Source: Bog-756 sp963753905 (GTDB lineage: Bacteria > Actinomycetota > Acidimicrobiia > Acidimicrobiales > RAAP-2). From it: DNA of 64,000 bases. The notes beneath the pieces are model-generated. The model was given only the letters and a program-made list of their open reading frames with translations, was not told the origin of the DNA and made no database searches. A program made the position numbers and the translations under genes. The DNA is taken from NCBI GenBank assembly GCA_963753905.1, contig CAVWDZ010000002.1:186001-250000 (forward strand). The letters run 5' to 3'. Every line of letters begins with the position of its first letter. The first letter of the stretch is position 1. Of this stretch, positions 8,009 through 16,496 are shown in pieces.

Positions 8009-9184
8009 TCAACCGGGCGTACAGCCGCCGGTGCCCACCGTGCGGGTGGCCGATTCCGCACGATCGACCCGCGACAGCACCCCCGGCGAGGTCAGGGCGT
8101 ACCCGATGTCCCCATTGGTCGTCGACCGTGAGAACACGACCCCGATCACCTCGCCGTCGGGTTGGACCAGGGGGCCACCCGAATTCCCGGGACGCACCAC
8201 CGCCTGGATCTCGTAGACGTCGCGGAGGGTCAGTCCCTGGCCGTAGATGTCCCGGCCCTCCGCCGTGAACTCCGCCATCACCCCGGCGGCGACCGCGGTG
8301 AACGGTCCGCCCTCGGGATAGCCGAGGACCGCCGCCTGGGCCCCACGTCCGACGGTACCCGCGTCGAGGGGGAGGGACGGCTCGGTCAGCCCGGCGACCC
8401 GCATGACCGCGAGGTCGTAGGACGGGTCGAAGAGCACGACGGCGGTGCCGTGGGTGCCGGACGCGTCCTCCACGGTCGGGTGGGCGATCCCGGCAACCAC
8501 GTGCGCGTTGGTCACGACCAACCCCGGGGAGACCACGAACCCGGTACCCTCCTGGATCTGGCCGCAGCCGTCACCCACGATCTTGACCGTCGAGGCGCTG
8601 GCCAGCACCACGGCCCGGCGCAGCTCGGCGTCACCCGGCAGCGGTACCGGGGCGGCCGACACCGGGGCGATGCCGGCGAAGACCGGCGGGAATCCCTCCG
8701 CCGACAGGAACCCCTGGACCCGCGAGAACACCGAGGGCGGCGCGGGGAGCACGTCGTCGAGCGAGCGGAGGATGCGCGACCCGGAGATGGCCGCGTTGAG
8801 GCCGAGCGAGGAGGTGCTGTTGACCAGCGTGCCGGCCAGCAGCCAGACGACCAGCAGGGCGGTCACCACGGCGACGACCAGACCGACGCCGGAGTCCACC
8901 GAACCCGCAAGTCCGCGGTGGAACTGCCCGAAGGTCAGGGCCCCCACCACCCGGCCCAGGCTGCCGCAGACGGTGGCGACACCCAACATGGTCACGAGCG
9001 CCACCACCGCCCGTTCGTTCGGTTCCTGCACCCAGTGGACCGTCACCGACGCCAGCATCGCCCCGAGGAACAGTCCGGCCACGAAGCCCACCAGGGACAG
9101 CACCTGCACCACCGCCCCGAGCCGGAACCCGCGGATCGCCGCGGCCGCCACCAGGAGGATGACCACCAGGTCGACGACGTTCAC
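8009..9184 (-). CDS. marP: MarP-type membrane-anchored trypsin-like serine protease
   Basis: 391 residues. The N-terminal ~160 residues are a CvpA/colicin-V-production-like domain with four membrane segments, starting VVDLVVILLVAAAAIRG. A periplasmic chymotrypsin-fold protease domain follows. The triad is visible as His in TNAHVV, Asp in SYDLAVM and Ser in RPGNSGGPL. This is the architecture of mycobacterial MarP (Rv3671c), which is needed for acid and oxidative stress survival. A Cys near the protease N-terminus (GDGCGQ) and one at the C-terminus (GGCTPG) could form the regulatory disulfide seen in MarP. The GTG start has GGGGAGGG upstream. The gene is divergent from the lipoprotein at 9404. 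Orthology to marP is likely but not proven. Confidence 0.9.
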   Translation of the reverse strand: MNVVDLVVILLVAAAAIRGFRLGAVVQVLSLVGFVAGLFLGAMLASVTVHWVQEPNERAVVALVTMLGVATVCGSLGRVVGALTFGQFHRGLAGSVDSGVGLVVAVVTALLVVWLLAGTLVNSTSSLGLNAAISGSRILRSLDDVLPAPPSVFSRVQGFLSAEGFPPVFAGIAPVSAAPVPLPGDAELRRAVVLASASTVKIVGDGCGQIQEGTGFVVSPGLVVTNAHVVAGIAHPTVEDASGTHGTAVVLFDPSYDLAVMRVAGLTEPSLPLDAGTVGRGAQAAVLGYPEGGPFTAVAAGVMAEFTAEGRDIYGQGLTLRDVYEIQAVVRPGNSGGPLVQPDGEVIGVVFSRSTTNGDIGYALTSPGVLSRVDRAESATRTVGTGGCTPG

Positions 9185-9403
9185 CGCGTGCCCTCCCCGG
9201 CCGTCACCGGCCAGGCTCCGGGAGAAGGGGTAGGCACGGCACCATCGCCACGGTAGACGGCGCCTGTCCGGTGGTGTTCGTCATGACACCGGCGGTTGCG
9301 GAGCACGTGGCAAGATCACTCCGGTCCGGGCGACCGGCCGGGGCGAGCCGGCGCCCCTTCTGTGCGGGGGCCGAGGCCCCGAGCGGCAGGAGAGCGAGGT
9401 GCG

Positions 9404-10702
9404 GTGCGAGGTTGGCGACTCCCTCCCGGGAGGGCACGCCGGGTGGCGCCGACGGCCACCGTCGGAGCCCTTCTCGTCCTCGCAGCGTCCGTCCTCGCCG
9501 CGTGCACGCCGGACCACCCCTCCGGTACCACGGCCTCGACGATCGCCCGCGGCTCACCGTGGCGGGGGGGGCTCACGACCGGCACGCTCCCCGCGCCGGT
9601 CAACTCCCTCCATGCCGTGTCGTGCCCGAGCGCCGACCGGTGCTGGGCGGTCGGGTCCACGGTCGGCGTCGACGGGGGGGCGAACGGAGCGGCGGTCGTC
9701 GCCACCACCGACGGCGGAGCCGTCTGGACGCTCGAGACCATCCCGACCTCGGTCGGCTTCCTCTCCGACATCTCCTGCAGCGACGTCCACCACTGCGCCG
9801 CGGCGGGCCAATCCGGGCAGACCGGGGGTGGACCGGGAGTGGTCATCGTCACCGACGACGGCGGAGCCACCTGGACGATCCAGCCCATCCCCAACGGGAC
9901 CACCGAAGTCGACGCGGTCGAGTGCGGCACCGACCTGCACTGCGTCGCCATCGCGGCCTCGGGAGGTCCGCTCGAGGCCCTCGTCTCGAGCAGCCCCGGC
10001 GTGCCCTGGGTGACCGGCGGGACGCTCCCGAGCGCCGCGACGACAGCCACCGGGCTCGACTGCACCGCCGACAGCGACTGTTGGTCCACCGTGGACGCCA
10101 CAGCCGGCGCCCAGTCGATCGGCTCGGTGGTGCGCACCACGGACGGAGGCACCACGTGGACCCCGCTCCCGACCCCTGCGGGCATCGGGGAGCTCAACGC
10201 GATCTCCTGTGTGGTGCCGGCGGTCGCACTCCCCTCTGTCCAGCCGGCCGGCACCGTTCCGGGGGAGCGCGCCTCCCCCGCCCCGCCGGAGGGCACGAGT
10301 ATCGCGACCGCGCCGGGCACCGCAGAGCCCGACGGGATCGGTTGCGTGGCCGTCGGGACCACCTCCACCGCTGTCGACAGCGCCCGCGCGGGCCAGGGGG
10401 TCGTCCTGACCACGTCCGATGGGGGCGCCACCTGGACGCGGCCGCCGGTCTCCGCCGTGCCGGCCGACCTGGTCTCCGTGTCCTGCGCCCCGGGCCCCTG
10501 TGTGGCCGTCGGGAGCACCGCTGCGTCGAGCCCTCTCGCGGGCGTCGCCCTGCTGACCGCAACCGCCGGCACGACCGCAACCGCATGGCACAGGGCCGCG
10601 GCGGTCCGGGTCGCCCTGCCGCTCGCGGGGGTCAGCTGCGTGTCCCTCTCGGCCTGCGTGACCGTCGGTGTGTCGGTGACGGCCCACCTCGCCGGCGGGT
10701 GA
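9404..10702 (+). CDS. Secreted lipoprotein with seven Cys-pair/Asp-box repeats (predicted beta-propeller)
   Basis: 432 residues from a GTG preceded by AGGAG. The longer open frame upstream has no signal. The N-terminus is a lipoprotein signal peptide ending in LLVLAASVLAAC, so Cys is the predicted lipidated residue. The mature part has seven repeat units, each carrying a short Cys-Cys motif such as VSCPSADRCWAVG, most followed by an Asp-box-like TTDGGATWT. Asp boxes and this spacing fit a seven-bladed sialidase/BNR-like propeller. Unit five has about 40 extra Pro/Ala/Gly residues between its two Cys. No catalytic residues could be assigned, so it may be a binding or scaffold protein. The repeat type recurs in the protein at 58733-60700. 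Confidence 0.8.
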   Translation: MRGWRLPPGRARRVAPTATVGALLVLAASVLAACTPDHPSGTTASTIARGSPWRGGLTTGTLPAPVNSLHAVSCPSADRCWAVGSTVGVDGGANGAAVVATTDGGAVWTLETIPTSVGFLSDISCSDVHHCAAAGQSGQTGGGPGVVIVTDDGGATWTIQPIPNGTTEVDAVECGTDLHCVAIAASGGPLEALVSSSPGVPWVTGGTLPSAATTATGLDCTADSDCWSTVDATAGAQSIGSVVRTTDGGTTWTPLPTPAGIGELNAISCVVPAVALPSVQPAGTVPGERASPAPPEGTSIATAPGTAEPDGIGCVAVGTTSTAVDSARAGQGVVLTTSDGGATWTRPPVSAVPADLVSVSCAPGPCVAVGSTAASSPLAGVALLTATAGTTATAWHRAAAVRVALPLAGVSCVSLSACVTVGVSVTAHLAGG

Positions 10703-10825
10703 CCACCGGGCACCACGGAGCCCCTCCGCCGACCGGTCACAGCGTGTCCCTATGATCGGCGTCGTGCCCGGACGTCCAGATCAGCAGCATTCCCGTCCCT
10801 CTCGCCACGGGCGGAGCACCCGGGC

Positions 10826-12307
10826 ATGAGCAACGTCGGACGCGTCGAGCCCGTCTCCCGGCGGCGCCCCACGACGACCTCCGCCTTCGGGGTGGGCCGG
10901 CGCGAGGCCCACGACGCGTCGTCGTTCTACGCACGCTTCACACCGCCCCGCCTGTCGGAGGACAGCCACGTCGAACCGCACTCGGTCCGGGACACCATCT
11001 GGGTGGGGGACGCCCGCGAGATGGACCGCTACGGCTCGGTGGCCGACAACTCCGTGGCGCTCGTGGTCACCTCGCCGCCCTACTTCGCGGGCAAGGAGTA
11101 CGAGCGGGCACTCGGCGTCGACCACGTGCCCGCAGACTTCGCCGCCTACCTCGACATGCTCCACGACGTCTTCTCGCGGTGCTTCGACAAGCTCGAGCCC
11201 GGTGGCCGCATCGCGGTCAACGTGGCCAACCTCGGTCGCAAGCCCTACCGCTCCCTGGCCCGGGACGTGATCGATCTGCTCGAGGGGCTCGGATACCTGC
11301 TGCGCGGCGAGATCATCTGGCAGAAGAGCCAGGCCGCCGGGGGGTCGTGTGCCTGGGGCACCTACCAGCGGCCCGGGAACCCGGTGCTCCGCGACATCTC
11401 CGAGCGGATCGTGGTCGCCTCGAAGGGTCGCTTCGACCGCGCCCTCTCCCCGGACCAACGGGCGCGTGACGGCCTGCCCAGCGAGGGGACCATGGCCATG
11501 GACGAGTTCGTCGACGCAACCACCGACCTCTGGGACATCCCCACCGAGTCGGCCACGCGGGTCGGCCATCCCGCACCGTTCCCGGTCGAGATCCCCCGCC
11601 GGCTGATCGATCTCTACACCTACCGCGGCGACCTCGTTCTCGACCCGTTCATGGGCTCGGGATCGACTGCCGTGGCCGCGGTCCGCACCGAGCGCTATTT
11701 CGTGGGCTTCGACACCGACGCCTCGTACGTCGCCCTGGCCGACCGCCGCGTCGCGGAGGAACGGGCCACCGGGCCGGTGGGCCGGAGGGTCACCGTCGTC
11801 CCGGGCCGGGCGGCGGCTGTCTCCGGACCGGCGAGCGAGGACCGGGCGGTCGCCGGCGGACACAAGGCCCGCGACATCGCCCACGGGGCGCTGGAAGCCG
11901 CCGGGTTCACCGGCATCGAGCGCGGCGTGGCCTACGGGGACCTCGGCGTCGGCGTCGACTTCCGTGCCAGGGATGCGGCCGGGCGGCTCTGGCTGTTCGA
12001 GCTCAGCGGCGCCTACTCGACCACCCGCCCCGGCCTCCGGCGGCCCGACGTGCTCTGGAGGGCCCTCGGCAAGTCCGCAGTCCTCCACCAGGCCCGCCTG
12101 GCCGAGCCCGGCCGGATCGATCTCGGACCACTGATCCTGCTGTCGACCGACCGCCCGGCCGCCCGCAGCGCCGGCGCCAAGGCGCTCACGGTTGCACGGT
12201 CACCCGACGGAGCCGGTCCCGTCCACGACGTGGTCGAGCTCCTCGATGCCGCGTCGACGGCGCGGCTCGCCACCTACGGGAGCGGCAGGGACCGCCGTGC
12301 CGGATGA
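10826..12307 (+). CDS. Beta-class DNA methyltransferase (N4-cytosine/N6-adenine) with extra C-terminal domain
   Basis: 493 residues. An N-terminal element (FGVGRREAHDASSFYARF, about residues 21-38) precedes the catalytic domain. Motif IV is TSPPY (82-86) and motif I is DPFMGSGST (from 273). IV before I defines the beta class, which methylates exocyclic amines of A or C. Residues ~346-493 form a separate domain with D378 and E392-L-S, on a pattern like a PD-(D/E)XK strand pair in which the usual Lys is Ser. The ATG at 10826 has GGAG 12 nt upstream. The 3' end overlaps the next gene by 11 nt, so the two proteins are probably made together. The recognition sequence is unknown. The methyltransferase call is firm; a nuclease-like fold for the C-terminal domain is inference. 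Confidence 0.88.
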   Translation: MSNVGRVEPVSRRRPTTTSAFGVGRREAHDASSFYARFTPPRLSEDSHVEPHSVRDTIWVGDAREMDRYGSVADNSVALVVTSPPYFAGKEYERALGVDHVPADFAAYLDMLHDVFSRCFDKLEPGGRIAVNVANLGRKPYRSLARDVIDLLEGLGYLLRGEIIWQKSQAAGGSCAWGTYQRPGNPVLRDISERIVVASKGRFDRALSPDQRARDGLPSEGTMAMDEFVDATTDLWDIPTESATRVGHPAPFPVEIPRRLIDLYTYRGDLVLDPFMGSGSTAVAAVRTERYFVGFDTDASYVALADRRVAEERATGPVGRRVTVVPGRAAAVSGPASEDRAVAGGHKARDIAHGALEAAGFTGIERGVAYGDLGVGVDFRARDAAGRLWLFELSGAYSTTRPGLRRPDVLWRALGKSAVLHQARLAEPGRIDLGPLILLSTDRPAARSAGAKALTVARSPDGAGPVHDVVELLDAASTARLATYGSGRDRRAG

Positions 12308-13352
12308 CCGGACCACGGTCACCGAGCTCGGCACCGCGCTCGGCACCCTCCCGTTCGACGACCCGCTCGGCGCGCTCTGCGCCAGACCCCGCGAGCTGGG
12401 CATCGGGCCCGAGGTCTGGGAGCACCTCGACGCGGTCGTGGCCTCGGGACGGTTCGCCACCGAGCTGACCGGGGCCTTCGCCAACGGCCGGGCCTTCCTC
12501 GAAGCGGCCGAGGGTCTGCGCCACCGGCCGCCCATGACCATCGAGTGGACCGCGGGGCGCAGGGCTCCCGGCGACGAGGTCGCCCCCATCGATCTCCGCA
12601 TCGACCACGTCTATCTGATCAGCTGCAAGTACGAGTCGGACATCGTGGCCAACAGCTCCCCGGCCCGCCTCTTCGAAGGGCTCCTGGCCACCACCGGCAC
12701 GTGGGAGCGCAGCGACTGGTACGCGGCCGTGGCACCCGACGAGTTCCTCGCCCTCTACCGCGCCTGTGTCCGTGCGGTCGGACTGGACGGGCTCCCGGAC
12801 ACCCCGGACGCCTGCACCCGCGAGCAGCTCGCGACCCTCCGCGCCGAGCTCCCCGGTCGCTCCTATCCCGACGCAGCGTCGCGCGCCGCCTACATCGATC
12901 TGTGCCGGGCGGTGAGCACCGCATCCGCCGCCCGGTGGGCCGAGCGCCTCACTGCTGCTCCGGCGCGCGAGACCATGCTCTGGCGGCTGCTCCGCATCGG
13001 CAGTGCTCCCTATTTCGTGCTCGGGAACGACCGCTCCACCGGCGCACCCATCCGCTACCGGGTGGTCGACCCCTGGGACTGGCGGGACCGCTTCGAGCTC
13101 CGGTCGTTCTCGGTGACCGCGGCCGAGGCCGGTCAACCGAGGGTCGACTGGTCGTGCACCTACCGCGCCCGCGAAGAAGGCACCGATCGGACCGCCACGG
13201 GTCACGTCGAGATCCGATGGAGCCACGGCCGGTTCGCCGGGCCGCCCGAGGCCAAGGTCTATCTCGACACGCCGATGGCCCGGCTGCCCGGATACCATCC
13301 GCTGGTGGCTGCCGAAGAACCCCAGCTCACCCTCTTCCCCTCCTTTCCGTGA
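12297..13352 (+). CDS. Unrecognised nuclease-like protein with C-terminal sliding-clamp-binding motif
   Basis: 351 residues from GTG 12297, which has AGGGA just upstream and overlaps the methyltransferase stop. The open frame upstream is a shadow. No family is recognised with confidence. A run D99-(L-R-I)-D103-HVYLI-S109-C-K111 looks like the core strands of a PD-(D/E)XK nuclease with Ser in place of Asp/Glu. Conserved-looking aromatic, Arg-rich and Trp-rich segments follow (VVDPWDWRDRFELRSF). The extreme C-terminus is EPQLTLF then four residues. QLTLF fits the bacterial beta-clamp-binding consensus QLxLF, as found at the ends of MutS, DNA polymerases and actinobacterial NucS. Position between two methyltransferase genes suggests a restriction or DNA-repair partner. 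Function is inference. Confidence 0.75.
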   Translation: MPDDRTTVTELGTALGTLPFDDPLGALCARPRELGIGPEVWEHLDAVVASGRFATELTGAFANGRAFLEAAEGLRHRPPMTIEWTAGRRAPGDEVAPIDLRIDHVYLISCKYESDIVANSSPARLFEGLLATTGTWERSDWYAAVAPDEFLALYRACVRAVGLDGLPDTPDACTREQLATLRAELPGRSYPDAASRAAYIDLCRAVSTASAARWAERLTAAPARETMLWRLLRIGSAPYFVLGNDRSTGAPIRYRVVDPWDWRDRFELRSFSVTAAEAGQPRVDWSCTYRAREEGTDRTATGHVEIRWSHGRFAGPPEAKVYLDTPMARLPGYHPLVAAEEPQLTLFPSFP

Positions 13353-13909
13353 GCGGGCCGGCCCCCTGGGACGGCGACAGCTACCAGAGGCGCTTCGACG
13401 ACCTGTCGGCGTCCGGGGTCGACGTGCACGGCGAAGCTGCGTTCGTCGCCGGGCTCGAGCCGTCCTCGGTACTCGACGCCGGGTGCGGCAGCGGCAGGGT
13501 CGCCATCGAGCTGTCCCGGAGGGGGATCCCGGTCGTGGGTATCGACCGCGACCCCTCGATGATCGCCACCGCCAGACAGCGCGGGCCCGGCATCGACTTC
13601 GAGGTCGCCGATGTCGCCGAGGTCGACCTCGGGCGCACCTTCGGCCTCGTGGTCATGGCGGGCAATGTCCCGTTGTTCACGCCCCCGGGTACCCAGGCAG
13701 CGCTTGTCGCCGGGTGCGCCCGCCACCTCGGGGTCGGGGGGCTCCTGGTCGCCGGGTTCCAACTGGAGGACCGCTACCCGCTGACCGCGTACGACGCCGA
13801 CTGCCGAGCGGCCGGACTGGTGCCGGACGGTCGGTGGGCCACATGGTCGGCGACACCGTTCACCCCGGACGCGGCGTACGCGGTCTCCCTCCACCGGCGG
13901 GAGACCTGA
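13349..13909 (+). CDS. Class I SAM-dependent methyltransferase
   Basis: 186 residues from GTG 13349, which overlaps the preceding stop (GTGA), so it is translationally coupled to the nuclease-like protein. The SAM-binding loop is LDAGCGSGRVAIEL, followed by an acidic strand end GIDRD and a motif like VVMAGNVPLF. The fold is a compact Methyltransf_11/25-type Rossmann domain without a target-recognition domain. It lacks the DPPY-type motif of DNA methyltransferases, so its acceptor is more likely a small molecule or protein. It may belong to the upstream DNA-modification set only through operon organisation. Confidence 0.85.
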   Translation: MSGPAPWDGDSYQRRFDDLSASGVDVHGEAAFVAGLEPSSVLDAGCGSGRVAIELSRRGIPVVGIDRDPSMIATARQRGPGIDFEVADVAEVDLGRTFGLVVMAGNVPLFTPPGTQAALVAGCARHLGVGGLLVAGFQLEDRYPLTAYDADCRAAGLVPDGRWATWSATPFTPDAAYAVSLHRRET

Positions 13910-13932
13910 GCGGCGAGTCGAGAAGGGACCCC

Positions 13933-15297
13933 ATGCGCAATCCCATGTTCGTCTACGACGAGGCGCTCACCGACCTCATCCTCGAGTACTGCCGTTGGCG
14001 CCTGGCGCTCCACCCGGTCCCGCTCGACTACGGAGGGTCGGTCGCCGAGTCGCTGGCCTCGAGCCTGGACGGGCTCATCTCGCGCACCGGCACCGACCCC
14101 GAGCGCATCATGGACGTCTTCGAGCACGAGCTGGCCACCGCGGTGATCTCCTGCGACAGCCCGCGGTTCCTCTCGTTCATCCCGGCTGCACCGACCAAGG
14201 CATCCCTGCTCTTCGACATGGTGGTGGCCTGTTCGTCGCTCCAGGGGACCTCCTGGATGGAGGCGGCCGGCGCGGTCGCAGCCGAGAACCAGGCGCTCGG
14301 CGTGCTCGCCGGTCAGGCCGGCCTGCCAACGGGGGCCGGCGGGTGCTTCGTGTCCGGGGGGTCTGCCGGCAACCTGTCCGCCCTGATGGTCGCCCGCGAC
14401 ACGGCCGCCCACCGGATGGGCGAGCGGGCGCCGGTCCGGCCGGTCGTCGCCATCAGCGAGGAGGCCCACTCCTCGGTCGGCAAGGCGCTCCGGGTCCTCG
14501 GCGTCGAGGCTCTCGTCGTGCCCTGCGACGATCACCGGTTGACCGGCGAGGGGCTGTTGACCGCGCTGGACTCGGACCCGCGTGGCGACGATGCGATCGC
14601 GGTGGTCGCGACCGGTGGCACCACCAACGGCGGGATCATCGACGACCTGGCCGGGGTGGCTGCGGTGTCCGGTGAGCGTGCGCTCTGGTTCCACGTCGAC
14701 GGGGCCTACGGCTGCGCCGCCCTCTTCGCCCCGTCGGTACGGGACCGGTTCGACGGCATCGAGCGGGCCGACTCCTTCGTGGTCGACCCGCACAAGTGGT
14801 TGTTCGCACCCTTCGACTGCGCCGCCCTGCTCTACCGCGAGCCGAACCTGGCCAAGGCGGTCCACACCCAGGACGCCTCGTATCTCGAGGTGCTCCACAG
14901 CGACGCTCCCGAGGAGTGGAACCCGAGCGACTACGCCTATCACCTGACCCGCCGGGCGCGGGGCCTGCCCCTCTGGTTCTCGCTGGCCGTGTACGGGACC
15001 GATGCGTACCGTGACGCGATCGAGACGGTGCTCGCCGTGGCCCAGCAGACGGCCGACCTCATCGAGCGGACTCCCCACCTCGAGCTGGTCCGGCGGCCCG
15101 AGCTCTCGGTGGTCCTCTTCCGACGGGTCGGGTGGGACCGGGCCGCGTACGAGGCCTGGTCGACCAAGCTGCTCACCGACCAGATCGGACTGGTCACACC
15201 CACCACCTGGGAGGGGGAGCCGGTCGGGCGGCTGGCCCTCCTCCATCCGGACACGTCGATCGCCATCATCGAGGAGATCCTGGCCACCCTCGCCTGA
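13933..15297 (+). CDS. PLP-dependent group II amino acid decarboxylase
   Basis: 454 residues from the ATG at 13933, preceded by GAAGGGA. It is a fold-type I pyridoxal-phosphate enzyme of the aromatic-L-amino-acid/glutamate/tyrosine decarboxylase family. Visible elements are SGGSAGNLSAL (phosphate-binding region), the cofactor-contacting Asp in WFHVDGAYG, and the Schiff-base lysine in DPHKWLFAP. The length fits the family. Likely substrates are aromatic amino acids, but specificity cannot be read from sequence. It follows the small methyltransferase by 23 bp, so read-through transcription is possible. Confidence 0.9.
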   Translation: MRNPMFVYDEALTDLILEYCRWRLALHPVPLDYGGSVAESLASSLDGLISRTGTDPERIMDVFEHELATAVISCDSPRFLSFIPAAPTKASLLFDMVVACSSLQGTSWMEAAGAVAAENQALGVLAGQAGLPTGAGGCFVSGGSAGNLSALMVARDTAAHRMGERAPVRPVVAISEEAHSSVGKALRVLGVEALVVPCDDHRLTGEGLLTALDSDPRGDDAIAVVATGGTTNGGIIDDLAGVAAVSGERALWFHVDGAYGCAALFAPSVRDRFDGIERADSFVVDPHKWLFAPFDCAALLYREPNLAKAVHTQDASYLEVLHSDAPEEWNPSDYAYHLTRRARGLPLWFSLAVYGTDAYRDAIETVLAVAQQTADLIERTPHLELVRRPELSVVLFRRVGWDRAAYEAWSTKLLTDQIGLVTPTTWEGEPVGRLALLHPDTSIAIIEEILATLA

Positions 15298-15361
15298 AGG
15301 TGTGCCGTTCCGGCGGCACATGCCACACTGTGCCCGACCGGGACACGGACCAGGAGGTGTC

Positions 15362-16447
15362 ATGCCGTCTGAGGTGCGGGGCGTGGTGGCGAGGGCCAAG
15401 GGCGCACCGGTCGAGGTGACCACCGTCGTGGTCCCCGACCCGGGACCGGGCGAGGCCCTGGTCCGGGTGCAGGCGTGCGGCGTGTGCCACACCGACCTGC
15501 ACTACCGCGAGGGCGGGATCAACGACGAGTTCCCCTTCCTCCTCGGCCACGAGGCGGCCGGTGTGGTCGAGGCGGTGGGTCCGGACGTCACCTCGGTGGC
15601 GCCGTCCGACTTCGTGGTCCTCAACTGGAGGGCCGTCTGCGGTGAGTGCCGCTCGTGCCGGCGCGGCCGGCCCTGGTACTGCTTCGCCACCCACAACGCC
15701 ACCCAACGGATGACCCTGGGTGACGCGACACCCCTCTCTCCTGCGCTCGGCATCGGGGCGTTCGCCGAGAAGGCCCTGGTGGCGGCCGGTCAGTGCACCA
15801 AGGTCGATCCGGCCGCCCGGCCCGAGGCGGTCGGCCTGCTCGGGTGCGGGGTGATGGCCGGTCTCGGAGCGTCGCTGCTCACCGGGGAGGTCGGTCCGGG
15901 CGACTCCGTGGCCGTGTTCGGGTGCGGCGGTGTGGGATGCGCAGCTGTGGCCGGCGCCCGCCTGGCCGGGGCCGCCACCATCGTGGCCATCGACCTCGAC
16001 GCGGGAAAGCTCGCGCTCGCCCGCGAGTTCGGCGCCACCCACGTGGTCGACGCCTCCCGTGAGGATGTGGTCTCGGCGGTGCAGGCCGTCACCGGGGGCA
16101 ACGGCGCCGACGTCTGCATCGAGGCCGTCGGCAATCCGAGGGTGCTCGAACAGGCCTTCTACGCGCGGGATCTGGCCGGCACCCTCGTACAGGTCGGGGT
16201 GCCGACACCCGAGATGCGCATCGACCTGCCCATGACCGACTTCTTCGGTCGCGGGGGGCGGCTCAAGCCGAGCTGGTACGGGGACTGCCTGCCGTCGCGC
16301 GACTTCCCGATGCTCGTGGACCTCTACCTGCAGGGACGGCTCGACCTCGACCGGTTCGTGAGCGAGACCATCGCACTCGACGAGGTGGAGGAGGCCTTCC
16401 ACCGGATGGAGCGCGGCGAGGTGCTGCGCTCGGTCGTGGTGCTCTGA
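15362..16447 (+). CDS. Zinc-type alcohol dehydrogenase, S-(hydroxymethyl)mycothiol dehydrogenase-like
   Basis: 361 residues from the ATG at 15362, with AGGAGGT 5 nt upstream. This is a medium-chain dehydrogenase. Catalytic zinc ligands appear in CGVCHTDLHYR and GHEAAG, structural zinc Cys in CGECRSCRRGRPWYC, and the NAD-binding loop is FGCGGVGCAA. Length and sequence resemble MscR, the NAD/mycothiol-dependent formaldehyde dehydrogenase of actinobacteria, which oxidises the mycothiol-formaldehyde adduct. Other MscR-like members act on other alcohols, so the exact substrate is open. A hairpin right after the stop may terminate this transcript. Confidence 0.88.
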   Translation: MPSEVRGVVARAKGAPVEVTTVVVPDPGPGEALVRVQACGVCHTDLHYREGGINDEFPFLLGHEAAGVVEAVGPDVTSVAPSDFVVLNWRAVCGECRSCRRGRPWYCFATHNATQRMTLGDATPLSPALGIGAFAEKALVAAGQCTKVDPAARPEAVGLLGCGVMAGLGASLLTGEVGPGDSVAVFGCGGVGCAAVAGARLAGAATIVAIDLDAGKLALAREFGATHVVDASREDVVSAVQAVTGGNGADVCIEAVGNPRVLEQAFYARDLAGTLVQVGVPTPEMRIDLPMTDFFGRGGRLKPSWYGDCLPSRDFPMLVDLYLQGRLDLDRFVSETIALDEVEEAFHRMERGEVLRSVVVL

Positions 16448-16453
16448 GCCACG

Positions 16454-16489
16454 CCGCAGGGTCTGCCGCCGGGTCTGCCTACCCTGCGG
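16454..16489. terminator. Inverted repeat between convergent genes
   Basis: CCGCAGGGT and ACCCTGCGG form a perfect 9-bp stem around an 18-nt GC-rich loop. It lies between the stops of the dehydrogenase (+) and the NTF2-like gene (-). There is no T tract, as is common in high-GC actinobacteria. It could work in both directions. Confidence 0.45.
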
Positions 16490-16496
16490 GACACGT

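Noticed and set aside
8009..9184. HtrA/DegP-type protease
   Set aside because: No PDZ domain; the multi-pass CvpA-like N-terminus fits MarP.
10737..10934. Minus-strand open frame upstream of the DNA methyltransferase
   Set aside because: Arg/Gly/Pro-only product overlapping the promoter and start of the methyltransferase.
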